This document shows, one piece after another, positions 51,064 through 60,604 of a DNA stretch of 64,000 bases (positions within the stretch are counted from its first letter, which is position 1; each line of letters starts with the position of its first letter). The DNA lies in NCBI GenBank assembly GCA_019419525.1, contig DXZU01000033.1, forward strand, positions 15,800-79,799, in the 5' to 3' direction. Below the pieces are notes generated by a model. That model did no database searches and was not told where the DNA came from. It was given only the letters and a program-made list of their open reading frames with translations. The position numbers and the translations under genes are program-made. The DNA comes from Collinsella sp. GTDB lineage: Bacteria; Actinomycetota; Coriobacteriia; Coriobacteriales; Coriobacteriaceae.

Positions 51064-51848
51064 TCAAGATTAAGTCTGCAACGCAAATCGAGCAGATGAA
51101 GAAGGCAGGAGCGCTATCTAAGATGGCGCTCCGCCACGTTGGAGCCATGGTGCGCCCCGGCGTTTCGACTTTTGAGCTCGATCAGCTCGCGGAGCAGATT
51201 ATCCGCATGCATGGCGGCACCCCGGCCTTTAAGGGTTACGGCGGGTTCCCGGGAACCATTTGCGCATCGATCAACGATGCCGTGGTCCACGGTATTCCCA
51301 ACCCCGACATGATCCTGCGCGATGGCGATATCATTTCCATCGATACGGGAGCCGTTGTCGACGGTTGGGTCGGCGATAACGCTTGGACGTTTTTCGTTGG
51401 CACCCCAACGCCCGAGGCCAAGGCCCTGTGCGAGGTTACGCGCGATTGCCTTAAGGCTGCCATCGAGCAGGCTGTCCCCGGTAACCATATCGGGGATGTT
51501 GGTTATGCCGTTCAGTCTCTCGCCGAGTCTCACGGCTATGGCGTTCTTCGTGACTATGTTGGCCATGGCATTGGCCGCGTGATGCACGAGGACCCCAACG
51601 TTCCTAACTATGGAAAGAAGGGGAGGGGCGTTCGCCTCCAGGCCGGCATGGTCATTGCCATCGAGCCGATGGTTACGATGGGTTCCAACCATGTGAGCAC
51701 GGGCTCCGACGGTTGGATTGTTACGACCAACGACCACCTGCCCGCCGCGCACTACGAGAACACCGTCGCCATTACCAATGACGGTCCGGTGATTCTCACC
51801 ACGGATGCCCAAGGTGCTTGGTGTTCCTTGCAGGGCGGTGAAATGTAG
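51060..51848 (+). CDS. map: methionine aminopeptidase, type I
   Basis: 262 residues. Metal ligands are in DGDIISIDTGAVVDGWVGDNAWTF (two Asp), YVGHGIGRVMHEDPNVPNYG (His), and AIEPMVTMG plus AITNDGPVILT regions (two Glu in family). Removes initiator Met from new proteins. ATG overlaps the adk stop. It ends the secY-adk-map unit; 143 bases precede infA, including ATACG-N6-CGTAT at 51929-51944 and TAGAAT at 51947-51952 as a possible promoter. Confidence 0.97.
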   Translation: MIKIKSATQIEQMKKAGALSKMALRHVGAMVRPGVSTFELDQLAEQIIRMHGGTPAFKGYGGFPGTICASINDAVVHGIPNPDMILRDGDIISIDTGAVVDGWVGDNAWTFFVGTPTPEAKALCEVTRDCLKAAIEQAVPGNHIGDVGYAVQSLAESHGYGVLRDYVGHGIGRVMHEDPNVPNYGKKGRGVRLQAGMVIAIEPMVTMGSNHVSTGSDGWIVTTNDHLPAAHYENTVAITNDGPVILTTDAQGAWCSLQGGEM

Positions 51849-51991
51849 GGCTTGCGTCAAATGCACGCCTTAACATTTCAAATGTAACAAGTTCCGCTTA
51901 GTTGTGGAGCCATTACGAAGATACTACGATACGTGCATGCGTATTGTAGAATACTCAATCGCTGTCGTTTTCTAGAGAAAGATGATTGCTT

Positions 51992-52210
51992 GTGAAGAAG
52001 GAAGACGCAATTGAGCTCGAGGGTACGGTAAAGGAACCGTTGCCCAATGCCATGTTTAAGGTTGAGCTCGAGAACGGTCATTCGGTTCTGTGCAACATTT
52101 CTGGCAAGATCCGAATGAATTACATCCGTATTCTCCCCGGTGACAGGGTTGTCGTGGAGCTTTCCCCGTACGACCTGACCCGCGGTCGCATCACCTATCG
52201 CTACAAATAG
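51992..52210 (+). CDS. infA: translation initiation factor IF-1
   Basis: 72 residues from the GTG at 51992, the exact family length ([20 protein letters not shown]...). An in-frame TTG two codons earlier is only four bases from the GAGAAAG ribosome site and is less likely. OB-fold with [44 protein letters not shown]. Binds the 30S A site during initiation. Confidence 0.97.
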   Translation: MKKEDAIELEGTVKEPLPNAMFKVELENGHSVLCNISGKIRMNYIRILPGDRVVVELSPYDLTRGRITYRYK

Positions 52211-52360
52211 CGGCACGCATACACGCACTCCATTTCCGGCTGCAGGCTTAGCTCAACCTACGGTCGGATTGTGTGTGAAGACCAGCCATAGTTTTAAACG
52301 CCTGCGGCTGGGCGAGTAGATAGTAGGGAAGTAGTTTGAGCGCTACCGAAAGGAAGAACG

Positions 52361-52474
52361 ATGAAGGTACGTCCTTCGGTCAAGAAGATGTGCGATAAGT
52401 GCAAAATCATTAGGCGCCATGGCAAGGTCCTCGTCATTTGCGAGAACCCCCGTCATAAGCAGCGTCAGGGTTAA
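52361..52474 (+). CDS. rpmJ: 50S ribosomal protein L36, zinc-binding
   Basis: 37 residues: [20 protein letters not shown] followed by [17 protein letters not shown]. The zinc ligands Cys11, Cys14, Cys27 and His32 are all present, so this is the zinc (C+) form. ATG after AAGGAAG. The 150-base gap upstream holds a CCAGCC/GGCTGG hairpin (52282-52321). rpsM starts 14 bases later. Confidence 0.97.
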   Translation: MKVRPSVKKMCDKCKIIRRHGKVLVICENPRHKQRQG

Positions 52475-52488
52475 GAGAGGAGACTACG

Positions 52489-52863
52489 TTGGCCCGTATT
52501 AATGGTGTCGACCTCCCGCGTGAGAAGCGCGTTGAGATCGGTCTGACCTACATTTACGGCATCGGCCGCACCACTGCGACGAAGATCTGCGTCGAGTGCA
52601 ACGTTAACGTGGATACGCGCGTTAAGGACCTCACCGAGGATGAGGTTAACGCCATCCGTGATTATATCGATAAGAACCAGATCATGGTTGAGGGCGACCT
52701 CCGCCGTGAGCGCAACCAGAATGTCAAGCGCCTTATGGACATCGGCTGCAACCGCGGCCTTCGTCACCGCAAGGGCCTCCCGGTCCGCGGCCAGCGCACC
52801 CACACTAACGCTCGTACCCGCAAGGGCCCGAAGCGTCAGATCGGTGCTAAGAAGAAGAAATAA
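52489..52863 (+). CDS. rpsM: 30S ribosomal protein S13
   Basis: 124 residues: [30 protein letters not shown] and the C-terminal basic tail after [26 protein letters not shown] that touches the P-site tRNA. TTG start after AGAGGAG. Fourteen bases to rpsK. Confidence 0.98.
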   Translation: MARINGVDLPREKRVEIGLTYIYGIGRTTATKICVECNVNVDTRVKDLTEDEVNAIRDYIDKNQIMVEGDLRRERNQNVKRLMDIGCNRGLRHRKGLPVRGQRTHTNARTRKGPKRQIGAKKKK

Positions 52864-52877
52864 GGAGCGCTAGATAG

Positions 52878-53282
52878 ATGGCTACTGCTAAGAAGAACGT
52901 TCGCGCTGCCCGTCTGAAGCGCGCGGACCGTAAGAACATTTCCGTGGGCCAGGCTCACATTCGTTCTACGTTCAACAACACGATCGTTTCGATCACCGAT
53001 CCCCAGGGCAACGTCATTTCCTGGAAGTCGGCTGGCCAGGTGGGCTTCAAGGGCTCCCGTAAGTCCACGCCGTTCGCTGCCCAGATGGCTGCCGAGGCTG
53101 CTGCCAAGCAGGCCATGGAGCACGGTATGAAGAAGGTTTCCGTCTTCGTCAAGGGCCCCGGCTCCGGTCGTGAGACCGCCATCCGCTCCCTCCAGGCTGC
53201 TGGCCTCGAGGTCTCGAGCATCCAGGACAAGACCCCCATTCCGCACAACGGCTGCCGCCCCAAGAAGCGTCGTCGCGTGTAA
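52878..53282 (+). CDS. rpsK: 30S ribosomal protein S11
   Basis: 134 residues: [48 protein letters not shown] and the end [10 protein letters not shown] are diagnostic. Forms the platform and mRNA exit region. ATG after AAGGAG. Confidence 0.98.
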   Translation: MATAKKNVRAARLKRADRKNISVGQAHIRSTFNNTIVSITDPQGNVISWKSAGQVGFKGSRKSTPFAAQMAAEAAAKQAMEHGMKKVSVFVKGPGSGRETAIRSLQAAGLEVSSIQDKTPIPHNGCRPKKRRRV

Positions 53283-53301
53283 CTGAAAGGATCGTATCAA
53301 T

Positions 53302-53898
53302 ATGGCAATCGACAGGACTCCTGTTCTTAAGCGCTGCCGTCAGCTCGGGATCGATCCCGCTGAGCTCGGTTACAGCAGCAAGAAGGAATCTATCCGTCAG
53401 CCCAAGCGCCGTCGCAAGGAATCTGAGTACGGCATGCAGCTGCGCGAGAAGCAGAAGGTCAAGTTCATCTATGGCGTTCTGGAGAAGCAGTTCCACGGCT
53501 ACTTCAACAAGGCCCGTAAGATGAACGGCGTCACCGGTGAGAACCTCATGATCATCCTTGAGTCTCGCCTTGACAACGTCGTCTTCCGTCTTGGCTTCGC
53601 CCGCACCCGCAAAGAGGCTCGTCAGTCCGTCCGTCACGGTCACTTCACCGTGAACGGCAAGCGCGTGGATATTCCGTCCTACCGCGTCAAGGCCGGCGAC
53701 GTCGTCGCTGTCGGCGAGAAGTTCCGTGACCTCCTCCCCATCAAGGAGGCTCTGATTTCCTCCGAGCGCTTTGAGGTCCCTGGCTGGCTCGAGGTCGATA
53801 TCGAGAAGCTGTCTGGTAACGTGCTCGCTCTGCCGACGCGTGAGCAGATCAGCGGTGATATCAACGAGCAGCTCATCGTCGAGCTCTACTCTAAGTAG
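53302..53898 (+). CDS. rpsD: 30S ribosomal protein S4
   Basis: 198 residues. The S4 RNA-binding domain (ESRLDNVVFRLGFARTRKEARQSVRHGHFTVNGKRVDIPSYRVKAGD) is intact. The N-terminus MAIDRTPVLKRCRQLGIDPAELGYSSKKES lacks the zinc cysteines found in some homologues, so this is the cysteine-free form. S4 nucleates 30S assembly. rpoA follows after 32 bases. Confidence 0.98.
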   Translation: MAIDRTPVLKRCRQLGIDPAELGYSSKKESIRQPKRRRKESEYGMQLREKQKVKFIYGVLEKQFHGYFNKARKMNGVTGENLMIILESRLDNVVFRLGFARTRKEARQSVRHGHFTVNGKRVDIPSYRVKAGDVVAVGEKFRDLLPIKEALISSERFEVPGWLEVDIEKLSGNVLALPTREQISGDINEQLIVELYSK

Positions 53899-53930
53899 TC
53901 CATCCGGGCTGCTGAGGCTGGAGGTAATAC

Positions 53931-54872
53931 ATGTCAGAATTCATTAGGCCTCAGGTTCAGGTCGAAGAGATCAACGAGACGTCTGCTCGTGTCTCCGTCG
54001 AGCCGCTCGAGCGTGGTTACGGCGATACGCTGGGTAACTCCCTTCGTCGCGTTCTTCTGTCCTCGCTCGAGGGTGCCGCCGTCGAGGCTATTCAGATCGA
54101 TGGTGCGCAGCACGAGTTCATGACCATCCCTAACATGGTCGAGGATGTCACCGACATCGTCCTGAATGTCAAGGGTCTTGTCTTCAGGGCTCTCGGCACG
54201 ACCGACGAGGCGACCGCCACCATTTCTGTTGACGGCCCCTGCGAGGTCACCGGTGCGGACTTCTTTATTCCGTCCGAGTTTGAGCTGGTCAACCCCGAGC
54301 AGCACATCGCTACGCTTACCGAGGGTGGCCATCTCACCATGAGCATGCGCATCGGCTATGGCCGCGGCTATGTCTCTGGCGAGGCTAACAAGCGCGACAA
54401 CGATCCCATCGGTGTGATCCACGTCGACTCGCTGTACTCGCCGGTTTCCCGTTGCGCCAAGCTCGTTGAGGCTTGTCGTGTCGGTCAGCACACCGACTAC
54501 GACCGCCTTGTCCTCGAGATCGAGACCAACGGCTCCATCGCCCCGCGCGATGCCGTGGTCCAGGCTGCCAATATCATCAACCAGCATATGGCCGCCTTTA
54601 TGAACCTTGCCGAGACCCCCGAGGTCGAGGAGGAGGCTTCGATCTTCGCTCCCGAGGTCACCAACGACAACGCCGAGCTGGACAAGCAGATCGAGGATCT
54701 GGACCTTTCCGTCCGTTCCTACAACTGCCTTAAGCGCGCCAGCATTCACTCGGTCCGTCAACTCGTTGAGTTCTCGGAGAACGATCTGCTCAACATCCGT
54801 AACTTCGGTGTTAAGTCGATCGAGGAAGTGAAGGACAAGCTTGAGTCCATGGGCCTGAGCCTGAAGGCTTAA
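53931..54872 (+). CDS. rpoA: RNA polymerase alpha subunit
   Basis: 313 residues. The N-terminal dimer domain has ERGYGDTLGNSLRRVLLSSLEGAAV; the C-terminal domain has LDLSVRSYNCLKRASIHSVRQLVEFSENDLLNIRNFGVKSIEEVKDKLESMGLSL, which binds UP elements and activators. ATG after GGAGG. Shared with S4 in the operon as usual. Confidence 0.98.
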   Translation: MSEFIRPQVQVEEINETSARVSVEPLERGYGDTLGNSLRRVLLSSLEGAAVEAIQIDGAQHEFMTIPNMVEDVTDIVLNVKGLVFRALGTTDEATATISVDGPCEVTGADFFIPSEFELVNPEQHIATLTEGGHLTMSMRIGYGRGYVSGEANKRDNDPIGVIHVDSLYSPVSRCAKLVEACRVGQHTDYDRLVLEIETNGSIAPRDAVVQAANIINQHMAAFMNLAETPEVEEEASIFAPEVTNDNAELDKQIEDLDLSVRSYNCLKRASIHSVRQLVEFSENDLLNIRNFGVKSIEEVKDKLESMGLSLKA

Positions 54873-54902
54873 TGCTTCGCATATTTGAGGAGAAACTAGA
54901 CC

Positions 54903-55370
54903 ATGCGTCACAACGTTAAGAAGGGCCTGAAGCTCGGCACCGATGCGAGCCACACCAAGGCCATGAAGAAGAGCCTTGCTAAGGCCCTCTTCGAGAACGA
55001 CCGCATCAAGACCACCGAGACCCGCGCTAAGGCGCTGCGTTCGGTCGTCGATCCGATCATCACCTGGGCCAAGAAGGGCGACCTGCACTCTCGTCGTCTG
55101 GCTATCGCCAAGCTCGGCGATAAGCAGCTCGTTGCCGAGATCTTCGACAAGGCTGCTCAGGGCATGTGGCAGGACCGCAACGGCGGTTACACCCGCATCA
55201 TGAAGCTCGGTAACCGTAAGGGCGACAACGCTCCCATCGTTATCATGGAGCTCGTCACCGAGCCTTGCACGCCTAAGGCCAAGAAGGCTGCTCCGGCCCC
55301 CAAGAAGGCCGCTGCTCCCAAGAAGGTCGAGGCCGTCGAGGAGGCTCCTGCTGAGGAGACCGCTGAGTAG
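54903..55370 (+). CDS. rplQ: 50S ribosomal protein L17 with Lys/Ala/Pro-rich tail
   Basis: 155 residues. The core MRHNVKKGLKLGTDASHTKAMKKSLAKALFENDRIKTTETRAKALRS ends near residue 118; about 35 additional residues (KAKKAAPAPKKAAAPKKVEAVEEAPAEE) form a low-complexity tail like those of other actinobacterial ribosomal proteins. It closes the cluster; a strong terminator follows 26 bases on. Confidence 0.97.
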   Translation: MRHNVKKGLKLGTDASHTKAMKKSLAKALFENDRIKTTETRAKALRSVVDPIITWAKKGDLHSRRLAIAKLGDKQLVAEIFDKAAQGMWQDRNGGYTRIMKLGNRKGDNAPIVIMELVTEPCTPKAKKAAPAPKKAAAPKKVEAVEEAPAEETAE

Positions 55371-55396
55371 ACATTCCGTCTGCATAGGCTATATTC

Positions 55397-55427
55397 GAGG
55401 GGTACGTTCGCGTACCCCTCTTTTTTT
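55397..55427 (+). terminator. terminator closing the ribosomal cluster
   Basis: GAGGGGTACG-TTCG-CGTACCCCTC (55397-55420), a perfect ten-base stem with a stable UUCG loop, followed by seven Ts. Confidence 0.95.
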
Positions 55428-55462
55428 GTCGCGATACCGTTGCTTGTTTGTTGGGAGCGCCC

Positions 55463-56287
55463 ATGACTGCGCCGTCTGATTTCAATTCGATTTCCGAGCT
55501 TGATGCTACGCTCGTATTTCGCGTGGCCTATGATGGCTCGTCGTATAGCGGATTTGCCGAGCAGCCGGGACAGATGACGGTTGCGGGTGAGCTACGTCGA
55601 GCCATCGAGACGCTGCTTCGCCGCCCGATCGATCTGACGTGCGCGGGGCGTACCGATGCCGGCGTGCATGCCGTGGCTCAGTACATCAGCGTGCCCGTAA
55701 CGGACGCTGAGCTCGCTTGTACGCGCCGTAGGTGGCTGCGGGCTATGGATGCCCTACTGCCCAAAGATATCGCCATTAACGAGGTCTACAAAGCCCGTAA
55801 AGGCTTTTCTGCGCGTTTTGACGCGCGCACCCGTACGTATACGTACCGTATTGCCGATCGAGATGCGCGCCCCGTGCTGTCCCGCGGTGCCGTGTGGTGG
55901 CATCGCTATCCCTTGGATGTTGAGGCTATGTCTGCTGCCTGCCCCGCACTGCTAGGCGAGCAGGACTTTAAAAGCTTTTGCAAGGTTGCTTCGGCCGTTG
56001 GCAAGCCCACGCATCGCTGCGTGATGCGTGCCGAATTTGGCCATGAGGTTGCGTTTGGCGAGGACATCCTGACGTTCATCATCGAGGGCAATGCGTTTCT
56101 GCATTCGATGGTCCGTACGATCGTGGGCACGCTTGTCGAGATTGGCATGCATCGCCGTGAACCCGGGTGGATGCGCGAGGTTATCGATGCTTGCGACCGC
56201 ACCGCTGCGGGCCCCACGGCTCCTGCCTGCGGCCTTACGTTTATGGGCGTGGATTACGATCCCGCCGAGCTTGTCGTGCTCGACTAG
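55463..56287 (+). CDS. truA: tRNA pseudouridine(38-40) synthase TruA
   Basis: 274 residues from the ATG at 55463 (after GGGAG); an upstream in-frame start adds five unsupported residues. VAYDGSSYSGFAEQPGQMTVAGEL and the catalytic-Asp motif TCAGRTDAGVHAVAQ (near residue 57) are clear, with the C-terminal FLHSMVRTIVGTLVEIG. It modifies the anticodon arm. It follows the ribosomal cluster in many actinobacteria. Confidence 0.96.
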   Translation: MTAPSDFNSISELDATLVFRVAYDGSSYSGFAEQPGQMTVAGELRRAIETLLRRPIDLTCAGRTDAGVHAVAQYISVPVTDAELACTRRRWLRAMDALLPKDIAINEVYKARKGFSARFDARTRTYTYRIADRDARPVLSRGAVWWHRYPLDVEAMSAACPALLGEQDFKSFCKVASAVGKPTHRCVMRAEFGHEVAFGEDILTFIIEGNAFLHSMVRTIVGTLVEIGMHRREPGWMREVIDACDRTAAGPTAPACGLTFMGVDYDPAELVVLD

Positions 56288-56448
56288 GGGAGGGCTCGAC
56301 GTGTCGTGCGTCGACACCTGTCATCTGTGGGCTGCGCGTGTGCAACATCTGTTCTTGGCGTGCAATGCAACCGGTGTCTCATTGCTTTTATTGCCGGGGT
56401 GTACCATGAACCACGATTTGATTCATTGCTGTCGAGAGGACGGATAAC

Positions 56449-57489
56449 TTGGTTCGACGTGGCTCGCATCCGCGACTTTCGGTGATCCTTGTGGTAGAAG
56501 GTTCGCCCAGCTATGCGATGCGTGCGCTCGAGAGTATCCAGAACCAAGACCTCTACGATTTGCAGATTGTCGTTGTTTGCCGCGATGCTGCGCCCGGTGT
56601 GCGCCATTCGCTTCAAGTTGCTGCCGACAGGGACATCCATATTGATTTGATTGACGTCGAGGACGCGAAGCGTGGCGCTTGTCTTCGCGCCGGTTTTGAT
56701 GCCTCGCGCGGCTCTCAAATCATCGCCATGAACGCCGATGAGTGGTTTGCTCCGCAGGCCCTTTCCAAGATGGTCGATATCGCGTGCGATACTGCGGCAG
56801 ACATTGTGCTCCCCTCGGTGTCGCTCGATCGATACGATGCGCACCGCGAGCGTCATTCGCGCGTCTTGGATGCTGCCTCTATTGCCATAGAAGACGAGTC
56901 TTCTATGGTGACTGGGCTGCCCCAGTTGATTTTAGGCGGCCTAGTCGCTCAGACCTCTGGCGTGATGTATAGCCGTCCGCTGTTTGAGGCATGCCTGTCG
57001 CGCGGCAAGGCGTACCGTACGGTTGAGTTTATGGCTTATGCGCTCTCGCAGGCACGATTCGTGTCCGGCTGCGGCGACGCTTGTTTCCACGCGGTAGCGC
57101 CTAAGCTTACAGATGCCTTTGATCCCACCATGTATGCCAGGGTATCCGATGACACCCGAGCGCTCGACGAGCTTGCGGACTCACTCTCGGAAGCAGATAG
57201 CGGTGGTCGGCTCAAGCTGGCAAGCCAAAAGTTCTACTTTGTCGGACTGGTCGCCTGCATCGAGAATTTGTGTTTGAGCCCGCATGGGGTGTCGTCAATC
57301 GAGCGTTCCGCCCGCATGCGTGATATGCTCGAGGCGCCTCGAACCCGTCAGATGGTCGCCGCGCTCAAGGACAACCATCGGGGACTGGGTCTGTTGTTTG
57401 GGCCGATCGCTAGCGCCAAGCCCGCGCGCTGCGTGATGTGTACGCATCTGGTAGCTTTTCTTAACCGGACGGGCGCAAAAACCGCCTAA
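56449..57489 (+). CDS. glycosyltransferase family 2-like protein
   Basis: 346 residues. The GT-A fold start LSVILVVEGSPSYAMRALESIQNQDLYDLQIVVV and a metal-binding-like MNADEWF segment (near residue 97) are typical. The C-terminal 200 residues have no clear motif, and no membrane helix is evident. It may transfer sugar to a cell-surface polymer or may be a catalytically weakened member. TTG start after GAGAGGAC. It lies alone between truA and argR. Confidence 0.75.
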   Translation: MVRRGSHPRLSVILVVEGSPSYAMRALESIQNQDLYDLQIVVVCRDAAPGVRHSLQVAADRDIHIDLIDVEDAKRGACLRAGFDASRGSQIIAMNADEWFAPQALSKMVDIACDTAADIVLPSVSLDRYDAHRERHSRVLDAASIAIEDESSMVTGLPQLILGGLVAQTSGVMYSRPLFEACLSRGKAYRTVEFMAYALSQARFVSGCGDACFHAVAPKLTDAFDPTMYARVSDDTRALDELADSLSEADSGGRLKLASQKFYFVGLVACIENLCLSPHGVSSIERSARMRDMLEAPRTRQMVAALKDNHRGLGLLFGPIASAKPARCVMCTHLVAFLNRTGAKTA

Positions 57490-57621
57490 ACGGCTCATTA
57501 CGAAACAAACTTGCATAGAATTGTTTCGAAATGCGTTCTTATACACAAAAGCCTTCAAATAGCGTTAAACTATTCAATCACTGATTGATTGTCTCCGCCA
57601 TCTTTTGGAGAGAGGGTTTGT

Positions 57622-58059
57622 ATGGCTAAAAAACGCAATGGGCGCCAGGATGCCATTAGAGATATTGTGCGCAATAAGGATGTCCGCACGCAGCGCGTGC
57701 TGGTCGATGAGCTCCGTGCTATGGGCTTTGATTGCACGCAGGCGACTGTCTCTCGCGATATTGCCGATATGGGGCTGCGTAAGCTCCCTGAGGGCATCTA
57801 TGTTCTGGCAGAGGACCTGCACCTGCAGCGTATGGTTTCCGAGCTCGTAACGGGCGTTCTGCGTACTGATAATCTGGTTATGATCAAGGCTCAGCCTGGC
57901 ACGGCTTCCGGCATCGCCGCCGCCGTTGATGCGGCAGAGTTACCCGATGTGCTTGGCTCGCTTGCCGGCAACGATACGATTTTGGTTATTGCCCAGACGG
58001 CCGAGGACGGCGAGCGTCTCGAGGCGCTGATCAATAAGTTGAGCAATTCTCGCAAGTAG
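57622..58059 (+). CDS. argR: arginine repressor family protein
   Basis: 145 residues from the ATG at 57622 (GGAGAGAGGG upstream); the 11 in-frame codons before it precede the ribosome site. N-terminal winged helix (DAIRDIVRNKDVRTQRVLVDELRAMGFDCTQATVSRDIADMGLRKLPEG) and the C-terminal arginine-binding hexamer domain with ...MIKAQPGTASGIAAAVDAAELPDVLGSLAGNDTILVIAQT. It probably controls arginine biosynthesis or catabolism genes elsewhere. Confidence 0.93.
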   Translation: MAKKRNGRQDAIRDIVRNKDVRTQRVLVDELRAMGFDCTQATVSRDIADMGLRKLPEGIYVLAEDLHLQRMVSELVTGVLRTDNLVMIKAQPGTASGIAAAVDAAELPDVLGSLAGNDTILVIAQTAEDGERLEALINKLSNSRK

Positions 58060-58108
58060 GTGTGCGGGTCGTGCGCTCGGCATTGTGTGCGCTGACATAG
58101 TGGCTTGT

Positions 58109-58142
58109 AAGGGGCATCGACGTTGGTCGGTACCCCTTTTTG
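58109..58142 (+). terminator. terminator after argR
   Basis: AAGGGGCATCGAC (58109-58121) pairs with GTCGGTACCCCTT (58126-58138) with one mismatch and one wobble, followed by a T-run. Confidence 0.75.
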
Positions 58143-58182
58143 TTTGCCGGTATAAAGACCGCCCACCAGGTCGCTTCAAACT

Positions 58183-58221
58183 AAAAGGCCCCGAGCAGTT
58201 CAATAAGCTGCTCGGGGCCTT
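58183..58221 (-). terminator. terminator of the penicillin-binding protein gene
   Basis: AAGGCCCCGAGCAG (58185-58198) pairs perfectly with CTGCTCGGGGCCTT (58208-58221); the A-run on the left gives a T-run on the minus strand. Confidence 0.85.
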
Positions 58222-58243
58222 GTTGGCTTTAGTCGCGTACTTC

Positions 58244-60442
58244 TTAGCCGACCGTATCGTCAGGCGTGGGCGAGGGGTCGGGAGTGGGCGTAGGCGTAGG
58301 CGTAGGCGTGCCGCCATCGCCGCCGGTCGAGCCACCAGTGGAGCTGCCCGTCGAGCCACCGGTCGTACCGGTGCCGCCGGTGGTGTCGCCGCCCGTGGTC
58401 TCGGTGGTCGTGGTCGTCGTGGTAGTTGTTGTGGTGGTTTCCTCTTCCTCTTCGTCCTCGTCCTTGTCGTCGTTCTCCGACTTCTTGGTGTTGTTGGTGC
58501 CGTAGAACTTCCAGACGCTGTTGTTCTTGTAGGTGGGCGCCGTTCCGGTCGCAAACTCCTCGCGCTCGGTACCGGTCAGAACGGTGTTCATAAACCGCTT
58601 AAAGACAGGCAGGTTGGTGCTGTCGCCCAGCAGGTCCGTGCCGTACTTTTGGATGGGGATCTCGCCCGCGGAATAGCCGGTCCACAGGGCGCACGCCAGC
58701 TGCGGGGTATAGCCGCAGAACCAAAGGTTGGTGGTGTTGTCGGTGGTGCCCGTCTTGCCGGCATAGGGCTGGTTGACACTCAGGGCGCCGGCAGCACCCG
58801 TACCGCTGCCCTTCATGACGCCGGACAGAACATCGGTGACCGCGGCGGCCTCGCCCTCGGTAAGCACCTGTGAGGGATTGTCGGTGTGCTGGTACAGCAC
58901 CGAACCGGTACGAGAATCAATCTCGGTGATGGCGATCGGCTGGCGATAGTAGCCGCCGTTGGCAAACGTCGCGTAGGCGGCGGCCATCTCGAGTGGCGAG
59001 ATCGAGCCGGTGCCGAGCGTCATGACGGGAACGTCCTCGATGTTGTCCTTGGCGGGGTCGATGCCGAGCTTTTTGACGAGCGAGATGATCTTGCTGTTGC
59101 CGACGGCTTCCGCCACCTGGATGTAGCCGGTGTTGGAGGAGTATGCCGTCGCCTGCTTAAGCGTGATGTTGCCGTAGCTCTGGTTGGCGTAATTTTGGAC
59201 CTCGGTCGTGGTGCCCTTGGCCTTGAGCGGCGAGTTGCAGTTGAGGGTGACGTTGGGGTTCATGCCGTTTTGGATGGCAGTTGCCAGCGTAAAGGCCTTA
59301 AAGGTGGAGCCGACGGGACGCTTGGCCGTGGCATGGTTTACGTGGTTCTCGTCGGCGTTGTAGTCGTAGCCGCCCACCATGCACTTGATGTAGCCGGTCT
59401 TGGGGTCGACGACGACCATGCCCATGTCCAGGCCGTCAAGCGAGAGCGTGTCGAGCTGCTCGCGGACGGCATTCTCTGCCACCTGCTGCATCGTGGGGTC
59501 GATGGTGGTCTTGACGGTCAGGCCGCCCTTAAAGAGCACGTCGGTCGAGAACTCCTGCTCCAGCAGCTGCTTGACGTAGGAGACAAAGTAGGGCTGCGAG
59601 TATACGTCGACGCCGCTGCCCGAGATTTCGGTCACATTGAGGGTGATGGGCTCGGCCTGTGCGGCATCGTGCTCCTCCTGGGTGATGTGGCCCAGGCGCA
59701 GCATGTTGTCGAGAACCTTGTTGCGGCGAGACAGTGCCAGATCGGGATTGACCGTGGGGTCGTACTGCGAAGGCGAGTTGGGAAGGCCGATGAGTAGCGC
59801 GGCCTCGCTCAGGGTGAGGTCGGCGGCGCTCTTGGACAGATAGGTCTCGGCTGCGGCCTCGATGCCGTAGGCGCCGTGGCCGTAATAGATGGTGTTGAGG
59901 TACATCATGAGGATCTCGTCTTTGGAGTACATGTCCTCCATCTTGATGGCGATGTAGGCCTCGCGCACCTTACGCTCAATGGTCGAGTCGAATTGCTCCT
60001 CCTGCAGGATGGTGTTGCGCACAAGCTGCTGGGTGATCGTCGAGGCGCCTTCGTGCCCGCCGCCGAGGGTTGCCACCGCAGCACGCGCGATACCCCACAG
60101 GTCGATACCGCCGTGCTCGTAGAAGCGCTCGTCCTCGACGTCAACGGTGCCCTGCAGCACGTAGGGGGAGACCTCGTCCTTGGTGATGGACTTGCGGTTT
60201 TGCGTGTAGAAGCTCGCGATCTTGTTGCCGTTACAGTCGACGATCTCGGTGGGCTCGCTCACCAGATACGCGTTGGCGTCGGTGTAGTCGGGCAGATCGG
60301 ACAGCCAGCGGTTGACGTTGCCGACCATGCCGATGCCAAACGCCACGCCCGCAATCAGCAGAAAGCCCAAAAACGAGAGCAGGATTATGGGCAGGGCGTG
60401 CGTCTTTGAACGGCTGTGTCCCTGTCGTTGGCGAGGACCCAT
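58244..60442 (-). CDS. class A penicillin-binding protein (transglycosylase/transpeptidase)
   Basis: 732 residues from the ATG at 60442 (TGGAGGTC upstream); 41 further in-frame codons upstream are rejected. A short cytosolic start and membrane helix (PIILLSFLGFLLIAGVAFGIG, about 17-37) are followed by a GT51 domain (VEDERFYEHGGID, EGASTITQQLVRN, YLNTIYYGHGAYGIEAAA) and a transpeptidase with RPVGSTFKAFT (SxxK), YSSNTGY (SxN) and AGKTGTTDN (KTG). The last 80 residues are low complexity: acidic, then a long Thr run, Gly/Thr repeats and Pro-Thr repeats, a likely wall-spanning tail. It polymerises and cross-links peptidoglycan. Confidence 0.95.
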   Translation of the reverse strand: MGPRQRQGHSRSKTHALPIILLSFLGFLLIAGVAFGIGMVGNVNRWLSDLPDYTDANAYLVSEPTEIVDCNGNKIASFYTQNRKSITKDEVSPYVLQGTVDVEDERFYEHGGIDLWGIARAAVATLGGGHEGASTITQQLVRNTILQEEQFDSTIERKVREAYIAIKMEDMYSKDEILMMYLNTIYYGHGAYGIEAAAETYLSKSAADLTLSEAALLIGLPNSPSQYDPTVNPDLALSRRNKVLDNMLRLGHITQEEHDAAQAEPITLNVTEISGSGVDVYSQPYFVSYVKQLLEQEFSTDVLFKGGLTVKTTIDPTMQQVAENAVREQLDTLSLDGLDMGMVVVDPKTGYIKCMVGGYDYNADENHVNHATAKRPVGSTFKAFTLATAIQNGMNPNVTLNCNSPLKAKGTTTEVQNYANQSYGNITLKQATAYSSNTGYIQVAEAVGNSKIISLVKKLGIDPAKDNIEDVPVMTLGTGSISPLEMAAAYATFANGGYYRQPIAITEIDSRTGSVLYQHTDNPSQVLTEGEAAAVTDVLSGVMKGSGTGAAGALSVNQPYAGKTGTTDNTTNLWFCGYTPQLACALWTGYSAGEIPIQKYGTDLLGDSTNLPVFKRFMNTVLTGTEREEFATGTAPTYKNNSVWKFYGTNNTKKSENDDKDEDEEEEETTTTTTTTTTTTETTGGDTTGGTGTTGGSTGSSTGGSTGGDGGTPTPTPTPTPDPSPTPDDTVG

Positions 60443-60604
60443 ATATTGACCTCCAGGTATGTCGTGCCGGACGGCGGATGTGCCGTCGGGGCAGGATGGA
60501 CATAAGTTATTACACGATAAACCAAACGGGGCGCGCGAGGCCTCGTGTATGCTGGAAGACGGCATTTTTCAGAGTGAATGCATACCTTGGTAAGGAGTTT
60601 GTCG

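Noticed and set aside
58266..58505. Val/Pro-rich frame near the end of the penicillin-binding protein gene
   Set aside because: It is the complement of the Thr and Pro-Thr low-complexity tail of that protein.
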